This document shows positions 52,259 to 59,941 of a stretch of 64,000 nucleotides of DNA, piece after piece; position 1 is the stretch's first letter; the number at the start of each line of letters is the position of its first letter. The translations under genes were made by a program, and so were the position numbers. The stretch comes from Alkalihalobacillus sp. CinArs1 (GTDB lineage Bacteria; Bacillota; Bacilli; Bacillales; Guptibacillaceae). Where the stretch lies: positions 682,001 through 746,000 of the forward strand of contig NZ_CANDOB010000002.1 in assembly GCF_947387515.1 (NCBI RefSeq), read 5' to 3'. The notes under the pieces were generated by a model. The model ran no database searches and was not told the origin of the DNA. It was given only the letters and a program-made list of their open reading frames with translations.

Positions 52259-54172
52259 ATGTGTGGTTTTATAGGTGTTCTACGTACGGAACCAGAAAAA
52301 TCAAAATATCAATCACAATCTGATCTAGTTAAAATGAACCAGGTCATTACTCATAGAGGCCCTGATGATGAAGGCTATTATACCGATGACCATGTTTCGT
52401 TAGGGTTCAGGAGACTAAGCATCATCGATATTGAATCTGGACATCAGCCTTATCACTACGAAAACGAACGGTATTGGATGGTTTTTAACGGGGAGATCTA
52501 CAACTATGTAGAGCTTCGTGAGCAGTTAAAAAAGCAAGGCAAAACGTTTCAAACGGAATCTGATACAGAAGTAATCATCGCGTTATTCTCAGAAAAAGGT
52601 GTAGATTCGTTCGCTGATTTGCGCGGAATGTTCTCTATATTGATATGGGACAAACATGAAGATACCCTTTTTGGTGCCAGAGATCCGTTTGGAATAAAAC
52701 CTCTTTACTATAAAGAAAAGGATCATGATGTAATCTTTGCTTCTGAAAAGAAAAGCATAACGCTTCTTCAAGAATTTGAAGAAGTGGATCCAATAGCACT
52801 TCAACACTATTTAAGTTTTCAGTACTCTCCGGAGCCAATGACACTCACCGACGGAATAAAGAAGGTCGAGCCAGGTCATTATTTCGTAAAAGAATTGAAT
52901 AGACCTCTTCAGTTTCATCGCTATTTTCATGCGACATTCAACCCAATTCTCAACACGGATGAGAAAGAGTGGACGAAACGTATTCAAGATGTCCTCATCG
53001 ATTCGGTGAATGTACATATGAGAAGTGATGTGCCAGTCGGTTCGTTCCTTTCTGGTGGTATCGACTCTTCCATTATTGTGTCACTGGCGAAACGAGTTAA
53101 TCCGAACATCAAGACGTTTTCTGTTGGGTTTGAAAGAGATGGGTATTCAGAAGTAGATGTTGCGAAGGAAACGGCAAACAAGTTGAATGTAGACAATTAT
53201 TCCTACATGATATCTGCCAAAGAATACATTCAAAAGCTCCCGAAAATCATGTTTCACATGGATGATCCTCTCGCTGATCCGGCGTGCGTTCCATTATATT
53301 TCGTCGCGAGAGAAGCTCGTAAGCATGTAACCGTCGTCCTTTCAGGAGAAGGAGCTGATGAGTTATTCGGTGGGTATAACATCTACCGTGAACCGGAAGC
53401 GCTTCGCATGTTCCAACCGGTTCCAACTAGTTTGAAAAAGATGATCAACAAAGTCGCGACCGTGTTACCAGAAGGAATGAAAGGCAAGAGCTTCTTAGAA
53501 CGAGGTTCAACGGCACTTTCCGAGCGCTATATCGGAAACGCGAAGATGTTCGAGGAAAAAGAGAAAGAGAATCTGCTTCAAACCTATGATCCGAAAGAAA
53601 CGTATCAGCAAATCACTAAACCGTTTTATCAAAACGTGCGATCCGATCATCCGGTAAATCAGATGCAATATATCGATATTCAAACATGGCTGCGTGGGGA
53701 TATTCTTCTTAAAGCAGACAAGATGACGATGGCAAATGCGCTTGAGCTGCGCGTGCCCTTCTTAGATAAAGAAGTCTTTAAAGTAGCGAGTGAAATTCCC
53801 GTGCATGAAAAAATCGCTAACGGAACGACAAAATCAATTCTTAGAAAAGCAGCTCGTGGCATCGTTCCTGACCATGTACTCGACCGTAAAAAGCTTGGTT
53901 TTCCAGTTCCGATTCGACACTGGCTTCGGAACGAACTCTATGATTGGGCAAAGCAGCTGATCCACGTCAGTGAGACGGATTATCTCATCGATAAGAAAAT
54001 CGTGGCGGACTTATTGGAAGCTCATGTTCAGAAGAAGGGTGACTATTCTCGAAAGATTTGGACCGTCCTAGTCTTCATGCTTTGGCATCAAATTTTTGTA
54101 GAACGGATTTATTCGTTCGAAGAATTGCAGATGGAAGATGAGATCGAAAGCAAAATAGCGGCTTTTCGTTAA
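52259..54172 (+). CDS. asnB: Glutamine-hydrolysing asparagine synthase
   Basis: A 637-residue enzyme from ATG 52259, chosen so that Cys2 (MCGFIG) becomes the N-terminal nucleophile of the glutaminase domain. That domain shows THRGPDDEGYY, SLGFRRLSIID, GEIYNYVELRE and TESDTEVI. The synthetase domain has the PP-loop SFLSGGIDSS (~255-264) and GEGADELFGGY. It makes asparagine from aspartate with ATP. The frame is open to 52214, but an extra N-terminal tail would block the Cys. A terminator follows. Confidence 0.93.
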   Translation: MCGFIGVLRTEPEKSKYQSQSDLVKMNQVITHRGPDDEGYYTDDHVSLGFRRLSIIDIESGHQPYHYENERYWMVFNGEIYNYVELREQLKKQGKTFQTESDTEVIIALFSEKGVDSFADLRGMFSILIWDKHEDTLFGARDPFGIKPLYYKEKDHDVIFASEKKSITLLQEFEEVDPIALQHYLSFQYSPEPMTLTDGIKKVEPGHYFVKELNRPLQFHRYFHATFNPILNTDEKEWTKRIQDVLIDSVNVHMRSDVPVGSFLSGGIDSSIIVSLAKRVNPNIKTFSVGFERDGYSEVDVAKETANKLNVDNYSYMISAKEYIQKLPKIMFHMDDPLADPACVPLYFVAREARKHVTVVLSGEGADELFGGYNIYREPEALRMFQPVPTSLKKMINKVATVLPEGMKGKSFLERGSTALSERYIGNAKMFEEKEKENLLQTYDPKETYQQITKPFYQNVRSDHPVNQMQYIDIQTWLRGDILLKADKMTMANALELRVPFLDKEVFKVASEIPVHEKIANGTTKSILRKAARGIVPDHVLDRKKLGFPVPIRHWLRNELYDWAKQLIHVSETDYLIDKKIVADLLEAHVQKKGDYSRKIWTVLVFMLWHQIFVERIYSFEELQMEDEIESKIAAFR

Positions 54173-54184
54173 ATGAGAAGCAGA

Positions 54185-54213
54185 GCCTGCCATCATGTTG
54201 GCAGGCTTATTTT
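54185..54213 (+). terminator. asnB terminator (hairpin 1 of a near-identical pair)
   Basis: GCCTGCCA (54185-54192), loop TCATGT, TGGCAGGC (54199-54206), then TTATTTTTG. The same hairpin returns at 54457-54484. Confidence 0.9.
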
Positions 54214-54251
54214 TGTTTTGTAGCCGCTGGCGGCACGTGGAATAAAGCTTA

Positions 54252-54362
54252 TATCAGCGAAAATCTGAATTTATCGGCGAAATCCGTCTATTTATCAGCG
54301 ATTTTTTAATTATATCAGCGAATGGGCGACATATATCAGCGAACTTTCAATTTTATCAGCGA
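54252..54362 (+). repeat. Six direct repeats of TATCAGCGA at 20-21 bp spacing
   Basis: Copies start at 54252, 54272 (TATCGGCGA, one change), 54293, 54313, 54334 and 54354, all in the same orientation; spacing 20, 21, 20, 21, 20 bases. The spacers are AT-rich and differ from one another. The array lies between the asnB terminator and the DUF2254 terminator. The periodicity of about two helical turns suits proteins bound along one DNA face. Confidence 0.85.
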
Positions 54363-54456
54363 AACCGTTGTGGTCTTCCCTGGTCAGACTGGCGTTCGAG
54401 GACCGGAAAGCAAAAGGGTTACATACGTGTTATGGATCACATGCTTCTCAATAAGT

Positions 54457-54484
54457 AAAGCCTGCCACAATGTTGGCAGGCTTT
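54457..54484 (-). terminator. DUF2254 gene terminator (hairpin 2 of the pair)
   Basis: AAAGCCTGCCA (54457-54467), loop CAATGT, TGGCAGGCTTT (54474-54484). It matches hairpin 1 in 23 of 25 bases across the stem and loop and ends just before the DUF2254 stop, serving that gene on the minus strand. Confidence 0.82.
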
Positions 54485-54493
54485 TTCATATTC

Positions 54494-55891
54494 TTAATTT
54501 TCCATTTTATGGCCCTCTGAACCGCTCTCACCAAATCGTTCTTCAATTTGGTGGAAATCATCTTCGTGACCCGTGTAATATGCAAGGCTATACAGTTTTT
54601 CAAGTAAATAATCTCGATCCAGATCATAGATAAGTTTTTCATCGATGTGATCCATGGTATTCTTACCAAATTCCCAAACTTCCTTCAACTTGTCCTTAGA
54701 AATCGATTGTGCAACAAGACTGAGTGCAAGGATAATTTCTGAGATGATAAGATAATTTTCACCAGCGTAGTGACGAATGTAACCGTAGCCGCGGTATAAG
54801 TAATAGCTAAAGCTTTCAGACTCCATGATAACACGTACACATCCATCAGAATCAGCGAGGTATGGAGTGAACGTGATATCATTTTCGACTTCAAGCAACA
54901 AATCAGCCATCTGGTGAATGATGGTGATTGCCGTCTTAGGGTCATCGTTACCAAGTGACTTTACTCCGATCTCAGAGAGCTTCGTCATACCCATCTTAAT
55001 ATCTTGGATCTCAGTTTCTTTATAACCGATTTCAAGAAATTTATGATACTTTTTCACGTTGATGTCTTTTGCACCTTCGCCCCAAAATGTAAAAAGGGAA
55101 GTGCCTCTTAAAACATAATCTCCAACTTTTTTCTGCAACTGTATTACAATGCGGTCTTTTCTTGCTTCTTCAATCATACTTCGAAAGTCAATCAATTGAA
55201 TGTAGCCTGATTCAAGGGAACACGCTTCTTTTTCATTGATTCTCTCTTCTTTATCAAAATGAACGGGTGTTCCACTTCTGAATTCTTCGAGCTCATCTGA
55301 TAATGACGTTCTCACGATCGAGATGGATTCTTTCTTCATGTTGGTCGCGATGTTATGTACCTGCATCCAGCTCGTCGCATGGTTGATGAACAAGATAAAC
55401 GTCATCACGGTAATGAATGCCAGCATAAATGTAACTGCAGGTATGACAACAAAATTTTCTTCAGACTGGCTAGTGAGGAATAGGAACGTAATAAGTACGT
55501 ACACAAAGCTTCCGTGGAAAATCCCGACAAAGTGTTGTGTGGTTCGATCTGCAACGAAATTAAGAAGCATCCGCGGTGAAAACTGTCCACTAAATGTTGT
55601 CAACACAACGAGAACGGAGTTTAAGGTGAAAGCACTTAGTGTTAAGATTCCACCGATCAGCGAGCTTACGAGTAATCTCGTCGGTTGTGTGCTTGCATGC
55701 ATGAGCTCAGGAGTGAATTGCGAAAGATTAACTTTTAAATCGAGATATAGAGTGAGTCCTGAGAATAAGATTGCACAGATAATATAGATAGCTGGCATAT
55801 ACCAAAGGGTGGATTGAAGCTCATGCTTTCGCACACTCCTCGGCATATCAAAATATTTGCGCAGCTGCCAGGGTAAGAATTTTTTGAACAT
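54494..55891 (-). CDS. DUF2254 family membrane protein
   Basis: A 465-residue protein with four to five helices in the first 180 residues (WYMPAIYIICAILFSGLTLYLDL; SLIGGILTLSAFTLNSVLVVLTTFSGQFSPRML, the DUF2254 signature; VIPAVTFMLAFITVMTFILF), then a long cytoplasmic domain with no recognised fold. Function is unknown; relatives are predicted membrane proteins across bacteria. The start ATG is at 55891. Confidence 0.82.
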   Translation of the reverse strand: MFKKFLPWQLRKYFDMPRSVRKHELQSTLWYMPAIYIICAILFSGLTLYLDLKVNLSQFTPELMHASTQPTRLLVSSLIGGILTLSAFTLNSVLVVLTTFSGQFSPRMLLNFVADRTTQHFVGIFHGSFVYVLITFLFLTSQSEENFVVIPAVTFMLAFITVMTFILFINHATSWMQVHNIATNMKKESISIVRTSLSDELEEFRSGTPVHFDKEERINEKEACSLESGYIQLIDFRSMIEEARKDRIVIQLQKKVGDYVLRGTSLFTFWGEGAKDINVKKYHKFLEIGYKETEIQDIKMGMTKLSEIGVKSLGNDDPKTAITIIHQMADLLLEVENDITFTPYLADSDGCVRVIMESESFSYYLYRGYGYIRHYAGENYLIISEIILALSLVAQSISKDKLKEVWEFGKNTMDHIDEKLIYDLDRDYLLEKLYSLAYYTGHEDDFHQIEERFGESGSEGHKMEN

Positions 55892-56114
55892 GACTGCGAC
55901 TCCCTTCTACCGATGTCTATAGCGTTTTTCCCTTGGTACACAATGGTAAAACTTGAATTCTTTTTTTATTTTATTTTACATAAACGTGCAAAAGTGATAC
56001 TCACTTCGCCCACGTTTAACGACAAGTGTTAAGAATGGATAAAAGGAGCGCATTCTGGAAAAAGTAAGACGTGAATCATCAATCTTAATCTTAGCTGGTA
56101 AAGTAGGTGAAAAA

Positions 56115-56597
56115 ATGGGAGCCGAAAAAGTCATCCTTTATGTCATGTTTGTAGGTGGACTCTTGTTCTTTTTCTATAGTTTGCGCAAGCCCCCGATAAA
56201 GGATTGGCTACTCGCCTTCTTTATTACAGGATATTTTGCACTGATTCTCGGAGTCATGGTCGTGGAAAGCGGCATGCTGTCCTATCCCGTAACGATCTTT
56301 CCCTATTTTGATAGCAGCCCTCTGTTTGAACTCGTACTGTTTCCTGTATTAAGTCTTCATTATTATCAAACAACGTATCATTATTCGTTTAAAGGTTACC
56401 TTCTAAAAGGGTTTATGTATACGTCGATCCTAACCATTACTGAAGTTTTACTTGAGAAATTTACAGATTTAGTTCAGTACAATACGTGGAAATGGTACTA
56501 CACCTTTATAAGTGTTTATGTATTTTTTGTCATTATCCGATGTCTTTTACAATTCATTAGTAATTTGCCTGATCAAGAACAAAAAGGAACACACTAG
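56115..56597 (+). CDS. Membrane protein, CBO0543-like family
   Basis: A 160-residue protein with four to five membrane helices (VILYVMFVGGLLFFFYSL; WLLAFFITGYFALILGVMVVES; ending FISVYVFFVIIRCLLQFI). It resembles the CBO0543 family of spore-formers (EVLLEKFTDLVQYNTWKWYYTF). ATG 56115 has AGGTGA before it. An in-frame CTG 56055, preceded by AAAAGGAG at the ideal distance, would add a 20-residue basic leader; this alternative cannot be excluded. Confidence 0.68.
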   Translation: MGAEKVILYVMFVGGLLFFFYSLRKPPIKDWLLAFFITGYFALILGVMVVESGMLSYPVTIFPYFDSSPLFELVLFPVLSLHYYQTTYHYSFKGYLLKGFMYTSILTITEVLLEKFTDLVQYNTWKWYYTFISVYVFFVIIRCLLQFISNLPDQEQKGTH

Positions 56598-56614
56598 AAC
56601 GCTCTAGCGTGTTT
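56587..56614 (+). terminator. Terminator after the CBO0543-like gene
   Basis: Imperfect stem: AACACACTAGA with TCTAGCGTGTT around ACGC (one mismatch), followed by TT. Confidence 0.6.
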
Positions 56615-56793
56615 TATAAATTCGTTCCACCAGATTATTGAAAGAAAGGGGAACCATCTACCTTACTTATAGAGTATGTCCAGGGAGTGAAACTTGCTTG
56701 GACGAGCAACCTGATGCATGTGTCACGAATGTATGAATGACGCCAAAGTATTAAATACTATCTCCATACCAATAAAGAGTGGGGGTACACCTT

Positions 56794-57120
56794 ATGTTCA
56801 AGAAAGTTACCTGGTGCCTGAGCCTCATGTTAGGTCTCGCACTATTGATTCAAGGACCTTTTGCAAGTGCACAGCAACCTTCTTATGCGGAATGGGGAAA
56901 GATTGCCATTCAAGAAACGAAGAAGCAGTATCCTGAGGAAAGTGTTACGGAATATACGTATGATGGCAAGGTGTTTATTTCTGATGAAAGGCATCAATAT
57001 AATTTCGACTTTACCTTAAAATCGAATGGGATGAAGAAAAATGTTCGTGTATACGTACTCGTAAACGATAAAAAGAAAGAACTGATCGACGTTTATTTCG
57101 ATGATGTAGAAGAGTTTTAA
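56794..57120 (+). CDS. DUF3889 family exported protein
   Basis: A 108-residue secreted protein from ATG 56794 (GTGGGGGTA before it). Signal peptide with a c-region at FASAQQ (~residue 29). The mature part YAEWGKIAIQETKKQYPEESVTEYTYDGKVFISDERHQYNFDFTLKSNG matches DUF3889, small beta-rich proteins of bacilli with no known role. Terminator follows. Confidence 0.78.
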   Translation: MFKKVTWCLSLMLGLALLIQGPFASAQQPSYAEWGKIAIQETKKQYPEESVTEYTYDGKVFISDERHQYNFDFTLKSNGMKKNVRVYVLVNDKKKELIDVYFDDVEEF

Positions 57121-57125
57121 CGAGA

Positions 57126-57150
57126 AGCAGCTGGAGACAGCTGCTTTTTC
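57126..57150 (+). terminator. Terminator after the DUF3889 gene
   Basis: AGCAGCTG (57126-57133), loop GAGA, CAGCTGCT (57138-57145), TTTT. Confidence 0.9.
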
Positions 57151-57224
57151 TGTGGTAAAGAAGGGATTTTTGCCTTTAAAGGGAATTATTATCTAAACCT
57201 ACTGGGAACAAAGGAGAGAGAGGA

Positions 57225-57521
57225 ATGAATGTAATCAGAAGTAAGAAAGATATCGAAGAGCTGCTCATGAACTTTAAAAAAGTGGCAAACTATGATCCAA
57301 CCGGGGAGAAGCATTATATTGTTTTTGATGACAACGATCGGAATGGCCAATGGACGGTGATGAAATATGATGAAGCGACCTATTCCGTACATGGAAAGGG
57401 AGAGTCCTATTGTGATAAGGAGGAAACGTTCGTATCGATAGAGGAACTTCAAAAGATGCTTTGGGAAAACCGAAAAGCTGTGAATAAGCTGGTAAGAGAG
57501 GCAAAGGCTTTGATGGCGTGA
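57225..57521 (+). CDS. Hypothetical protein of 98 residues
   Basis: A soluble, mixed helix/sheet protein: IRSKKDIEELLMNFKKVANY, HYIVFDDNDRNGQWTVMKYDEATYSVHGKGES, then a charged helix to the end. No signal peptide or membrane helix and no recognised family. AGGAGAGAGAGGA before the ATG gives a strong ribosome site, so it is likely real. Confidence 0.7.
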   Translation: MNVIRSKKDIEELLMNFKKVANYDPTGEKHYIVFDDNDRNGQWTVMKYDEATYSVHGKGESYCDKEETFVSIEELQKMLWENRKAVNKLVREAKALMA

Positions 57522-57644
57522 GTCAACGCTAAGCTTACACGTTTTTGTTCAAGTGTGAACAAGCATGTGCGAAGAATTCTATACGTGATTCTGTTATTAT
57601 TAACCTTTACAGAAATTCACATCGTATAGATTTGAGGATTTAGC

Positions 57645-58559
57645 ATGATTGGTGTTTTTATCGATATTATTGTACCAGTATTTATTTTGATCGGAATCGG
57701 TGTACTGCTTCACCGGATCTTTCGGTTAGATCTCTACACGTTAGCGAAAGTGAACATTTATTTCATCGTTCCTGGCTTTATCTTCTTAAAGCTCTACGAA
57801 ACAACGTTTTCTCTTTCGCTGTTCATCTCTGTTCTATCGTTCTTTTCATTTTTCGTTGTGCTCCTCTATGTGATCTCTTTGATCGTTAGTAAAGTGTTTC
57901 GGTACAGTAAGAGTGTACGGGCATCCTTCACGAACAGCATTTTGTTTTATAACTCTGGAAACTACGGCGTACCAGTAAACGACCTTGTCTTTAAACATGA
58001 CCCGTTCGCAATGTCGATTCAGGTCATCATCCTTACTTGTCAAAACATCTTAACGTTTTCATGGGGAATCTTCACGTTAAAAGCCGTCGATGGCAACAAG
58101 CTGAGTGCGGTTATCGGATATTTCAAAATGCCTGTTCTTTATGCGATGGTTTTTGGAATAAGCCTTAATGTAACGAACGTAGATGTGCCGGAATTCATCT
58201 TGATTCCAGCTGATTACATTGCAGATTCCATGGTTGCGATCGCGCTAGTAACACTTGGTGCTCAGGTCGCACAGCTTAAATTTTCAAAAAACCTTTCTGT
58301 TGTGTATGTGAGTTTGTTTATTCGTTTGATCCTCGGTCCGGCTATCGCGATCGGGCTGATCTACGCTCTTGCTATGGGAGGGGTGACCGCACAAGCGCTC
58401 TTAATATCATCCGCGATGCCAACAGCGGTTAACAGCGCCATCATCGCTCAGGAATATCGAAACGAACCAGAGCTGTCTGCTCAAATCGTACTCGCGTCTA
58501 CCGTTTTCAGTATGGTGACCGTAACCGGGGTTATTTCTGTCAGCAGACTGCTGTTTTAA
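57645..58559 (+). CDS. AEC family transporter (auxin efflux carrier type)
   Basis: A 304-residue membrane protein with ten hydrophobic helices in two halves, as in AEC/YfdV/MleP-type carriers. Characteristic are FYNSGNYGVPVNDL and SSAMPTAVNSAIIAQEY in the two half-motifs. Bacterial relatives carry malate or malonate; the substrate is not clear. It starts with ATG 57645 behind TTGAGGATTT. Confidence 0.87.
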   Translation: MIGVFIDIIVPVFILIGIGVLLHRIFRLDLYTLAKVNIYFIVPGFIFLKLYETTFSLSLFISVLSFFSFFVVLLYVISLIVSKVFRYSKSVRASFTNSILFYNSGNYGVPVNDLVFKHDPFAMSIQVIILTCQNILTFSWGIFTLKAVDGNKLSAVIGYFKMPVLYAMVFGISLNVTNVDVPEFILIPADYIADSMVAIALVTLGAQVAQLKFSKNLSVVYVSLFIRLILGPAIAIGLIYALAMGGVTAQALLISSAMPTAVNSAIIAQEYRNEPELSAQIVLASTVFSMVTVTGVISVSRLLF

Positions 58560-58576
58560 CGCTCAATACTTTTTAC

Positions 58577-58605
58577 TTGACGAATCGATCATGCTGATCT
58601 AAAGT
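58577..58605 (+). promoter_or_regulatory. Promoter of riboswitch 1
   Basis: TTGACG (58577-58582), 17-base spacer, TAAAGT (58600-58605), leading straight into the aptamer. Confidence 0.6.
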
Positions 58606-58623
58606 TAGAATTACAAACGAACG

Positions 58624-58719
58624 TTCGAAGGGGAGTAGCTTTTACAGTAAAGTCGTCATTTCAGAGCAAGGTGCTCTCGGCTTTATTGGCAGCGAATAGC
58701 TGTTAGCAAGACCTTTACC
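58624..58719 (+). ncRNA. yybP-ykoY manganese riboswitch, copy 1
   Basis: The aptamer shows the conserved landmarks: GGGGAGTAGC (58630-58639), AAAGTCGTCA, a GAGC/GCTC arm, GGCTTTATTGGCAGC and TGTTAGCAAGACCTTT at the 3' side. These match the Mn2+-sensing yybP-ykoY class almost base for base. After the aptamer come a hairpin CCTTTACC...GGTAAAGG (58712-58735) and an intrinsic terminator (58749-58780), so control is probably by transcription termination, with manganese favouring read-through. The next gene is DUF1232. Confidence 0.93.
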
Positions 58720-58748
58720 GTCTATGTGGTAAAGGACTCCTCATGAAT

Positions 58749-58780
58749 AACCTTTGCCAGATGTGGCAGAGGTTATTTTT
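58749..58780 (+). terminator. Expression-platform terminator of riboswitch 1
   Basis: AACCTTTGCC (58749-58758), loop AGATGT, GGCAGAGGTT (58765-58774), then ATTTTT. Confidence 0.85.
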
Positions 58781-58812
58781 GATTTGGAAGTAGAATTGAA
58801 AGGGGTGAAAAT

Positions 58813-59085
58813 ATGACTGCAATTGTAAAACGAGCAAGATTGTTCTTCAAAGTGAAGAAGTTTATCCCGTTTTTGTATGAGTACTTTACGCGCCATGGTG
58901 GTAGGAGGAAATGGCTCTCGCTACTCGCAATCCTTGGTTACGTTATTCTTCCGTTCGATTTGATACCAGATTTTCTCAGTATCTTTGGAATGGTGGATGA
59001 TGTTATGATTCTGACATTCATTCTTCACCAAATCGTGAAACATGCACCAGCAGAATTAAAAGAGAAATATGATTTTGACTATTGA
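58813..59085 (+). CDS. DUF1232 (YkvA-like) membrane protein under manganese riboswitch
   Basis: A 90-residue protein with the DUF1232 core: WLSLLAILGYVILPFDLIPDFLSIFGMVDDVMIL, a helical hairpin with LPFDLIPDF conserved. YkvA-type proteins have no settled function. Control by a manganese riboswitch suggests a role in metal balance, alongside the well-known targets of this RNA class (MntP, TerC, P-type ATPases). GAAAGGGG precedes ATG 58813. Confidence 0.85.
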   Translation: MTAIVKRARLFFKVKKFIPFLYEYFTRHGGRRKWLSLLAILGYVILPFDLIPDFLSIFGMVDDVMILTFILHQIVKHAPAELKEKYDFDY

Positions 59086-59110
59086 CACTATTTAATGAAT
59101 TCTATAATAT
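59082..59110 (+). promoter_or_regulatory. Promoter of riboswitch 2
   Basis: TTGACA (59082-59087), 17-base spacer, TAATAT (59105-59110); TATAAT at 59103-59108 with a 15-base spacer is an alternative. It overlaps the DUF1232 stop codon. Confidence 0.65.
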
Positions 59111-59134
59111 TAAGATAACAATTTATCGTTTCTC

Positions 59135-59229
59135 CTAAAGGGGAGTAGCTTTTACAATAAAGTCGTCAAGACAGAGCGCGATGCTCTCGGCTTTATTGGC
59201 AGCGAATAGCTGTTAGCCAGACCTTTACC
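59135..59229 (+). ncRNA. yybP-ykoY manganese riboswitch, copy 2
   Basis: GGGGAGTAGC (59140-59149), AAAGTCGTCA, GAGCGCGATGCTC arm, GGCTTTATTGGCAGC, then TGTTAGCCAGACCTTT. It differs from copy 1 at only a few positions outside the peripheral arm, so one arose by recent duplication. Its platform has a perfect AGACCTTTACC-AGAC-GGTAAAGGTCT hairpin (59219-59244) and a second terminator hairpin (59254-59284). The genes behind it are FbpB-like and Spo0M-like. Confidence 0.93.
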
Positions 59230-59253
59230 AGACGGTAAAGGTCTATTGTTTGG

Positions 59254-59286
59254 CCTTTACCACAGTGGTAAAGGTCATTTTTTATT
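59254..59286 (+). terminator. Expression-platform terminator of riboswitch 2
   Basis: CCTTTACCA (59254-59262), loop CAG, TGGTAAAGG (59266-59274), TCATTTTTT. It repeats the arm of the preceding hairpin, giving several exclusive folds. Confidence 0.82.
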
Positions 59287-59345
59287 GGATGATAAGTTGT
59301 TGCTTGAGCCCAATCAAAATAAAAAATGAAGCAAGGGAGATCATT

Positions 59346-59516
59346 ATGAGGAAAAACTTATACTCACAAAATAAATCACTTTCATTTAAAGAACTTGTTA
59401 AACAAAATAAAGAAGATTTGATGCATGACAAGAAAGAAATGGACCGTATCGATCGTCAGCTTGATGAAAAGTATGATCGTTTTCACCGAAAATCGGTTGT
59501 TAAAGGAGGGAAGTAG
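59346..59516 (+). CDS. FbpB-like small basic protein
   Basis: A 56-residue, lysine-rich protein from ATG 59346 (AAGGGAG before it): SFKELVKQNKEDLMHDKKEMDRIDRQLDEKYDRFHRK, close to the FbpB family (Fur-regulated basic protein B), an RNA-chaperone-like partner of the iron-sparing small RNA FsrA in B. subtilis. Here it follows a manganese riboswitch rather than an obvious Fur box. The upstream part of the frame, back to 59250, lies within the terminator region and is not coding. Confidence 0.75.
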   Translation: MRKNLYSQNKSLSFKELVKQNKEDLMHDKKEMDRIDRQLDEKYDRFHRKSVVKGGK

Positions 59517-59519
59517 CAC

Positions 59520-59909
59520 GTGCTCCTAAGAAAATCGATGTGTTTATTAGGAATTGGAGCAGCTAAAATCGATCTTGTCCTTGAGAAGCTAAGCTTCAAG
59601 CGAGGTGAACTCGTGACGGGTATTTTTGAAATCACCGGTGGGACGATCGAGCAACGAGTCAAACGTGTAGAATGTGATCTCGTTTACATTAATCATGCTG
59701 AAAAAACGTCTCGGATCGTTGATTCTGTCACAATTTTAACGGTAAAAGATGTACGGAAAGAGCAACGCGTTACGATCCCATTTTCTTTCCGAATTCCTGA
59801 AAATATACCTGAAACTGAAAAGCGTACATCTTACAAGTTTTCAACACGTCTTGTGTTCAATGAAGGTGTAAAAAGCGTGGATCAAGATCAAATAGCGATA
59901 CAAGTTTAG
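59520..59909 (+). CDS. Short Spo0M-like (arrestin-fold) protein
   Basis: A 129-residue protein: MLLRKSMCLLGIGAAKIDLVLEKLSFKRGELVTGIFEITGGTIEQRVKRVECDLV, read in pieces, matches the N-terminal half of Spo0M (SpoOM family), a sporulation-control protein of about 258 residues. Only one arrestin-like domain is present, so it is a short paralogue or a truncation. AAAGGAGGG lies 8 bases before GTG 59520, which is 3 bases after the FbpB-like stop. Both genes thus sit under riboswitch 2. Confidence 0.78.
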   Translation: MLLRKSMCLLGIGAAKIDLVLEKLSFKRGELVTGIFEITGGTIEQRVKRVECDLVYINHAEKTSRIVDSVTILTVKDVRKEQRVTIPFSFRIPENIPETEKRTSYKFSTRLVFNEGVKSVDQDQIAIQV

Positions 59910-59913
59910 TAGA

Positions 59914-59938
59914 AAAAGGGGGCGAGATGCCCCCTTTT
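59914..59938. terminator. Bidirectional terminator
   Basis: AAAAGGGGGC (59914-59923), loop GAGAT, GCCCCCTTTT (59929-59938), serving both converging units. Confidence 0.92.
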
Positions 59939-59941
59939 GAA

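Noticed and set aside
54252-54362. TATCAGCGA array as a CRISPR
   Set aside because: Repeat units are only 9 bases with 11-12 base spacers, far too short, and no cas genes are present.
54322-54633. 103-codon plus-strand ORF across the repeat array
   Set aside because: It runs antisense through the DUF2254 gene end and through the terminator; composition is not protein-like.
59250-59345. N-terminal extension of the FbpB-like protein
   Set aside because: This stretch is the riboswitch terminator region; AAGGGAG points to ATG 59346.
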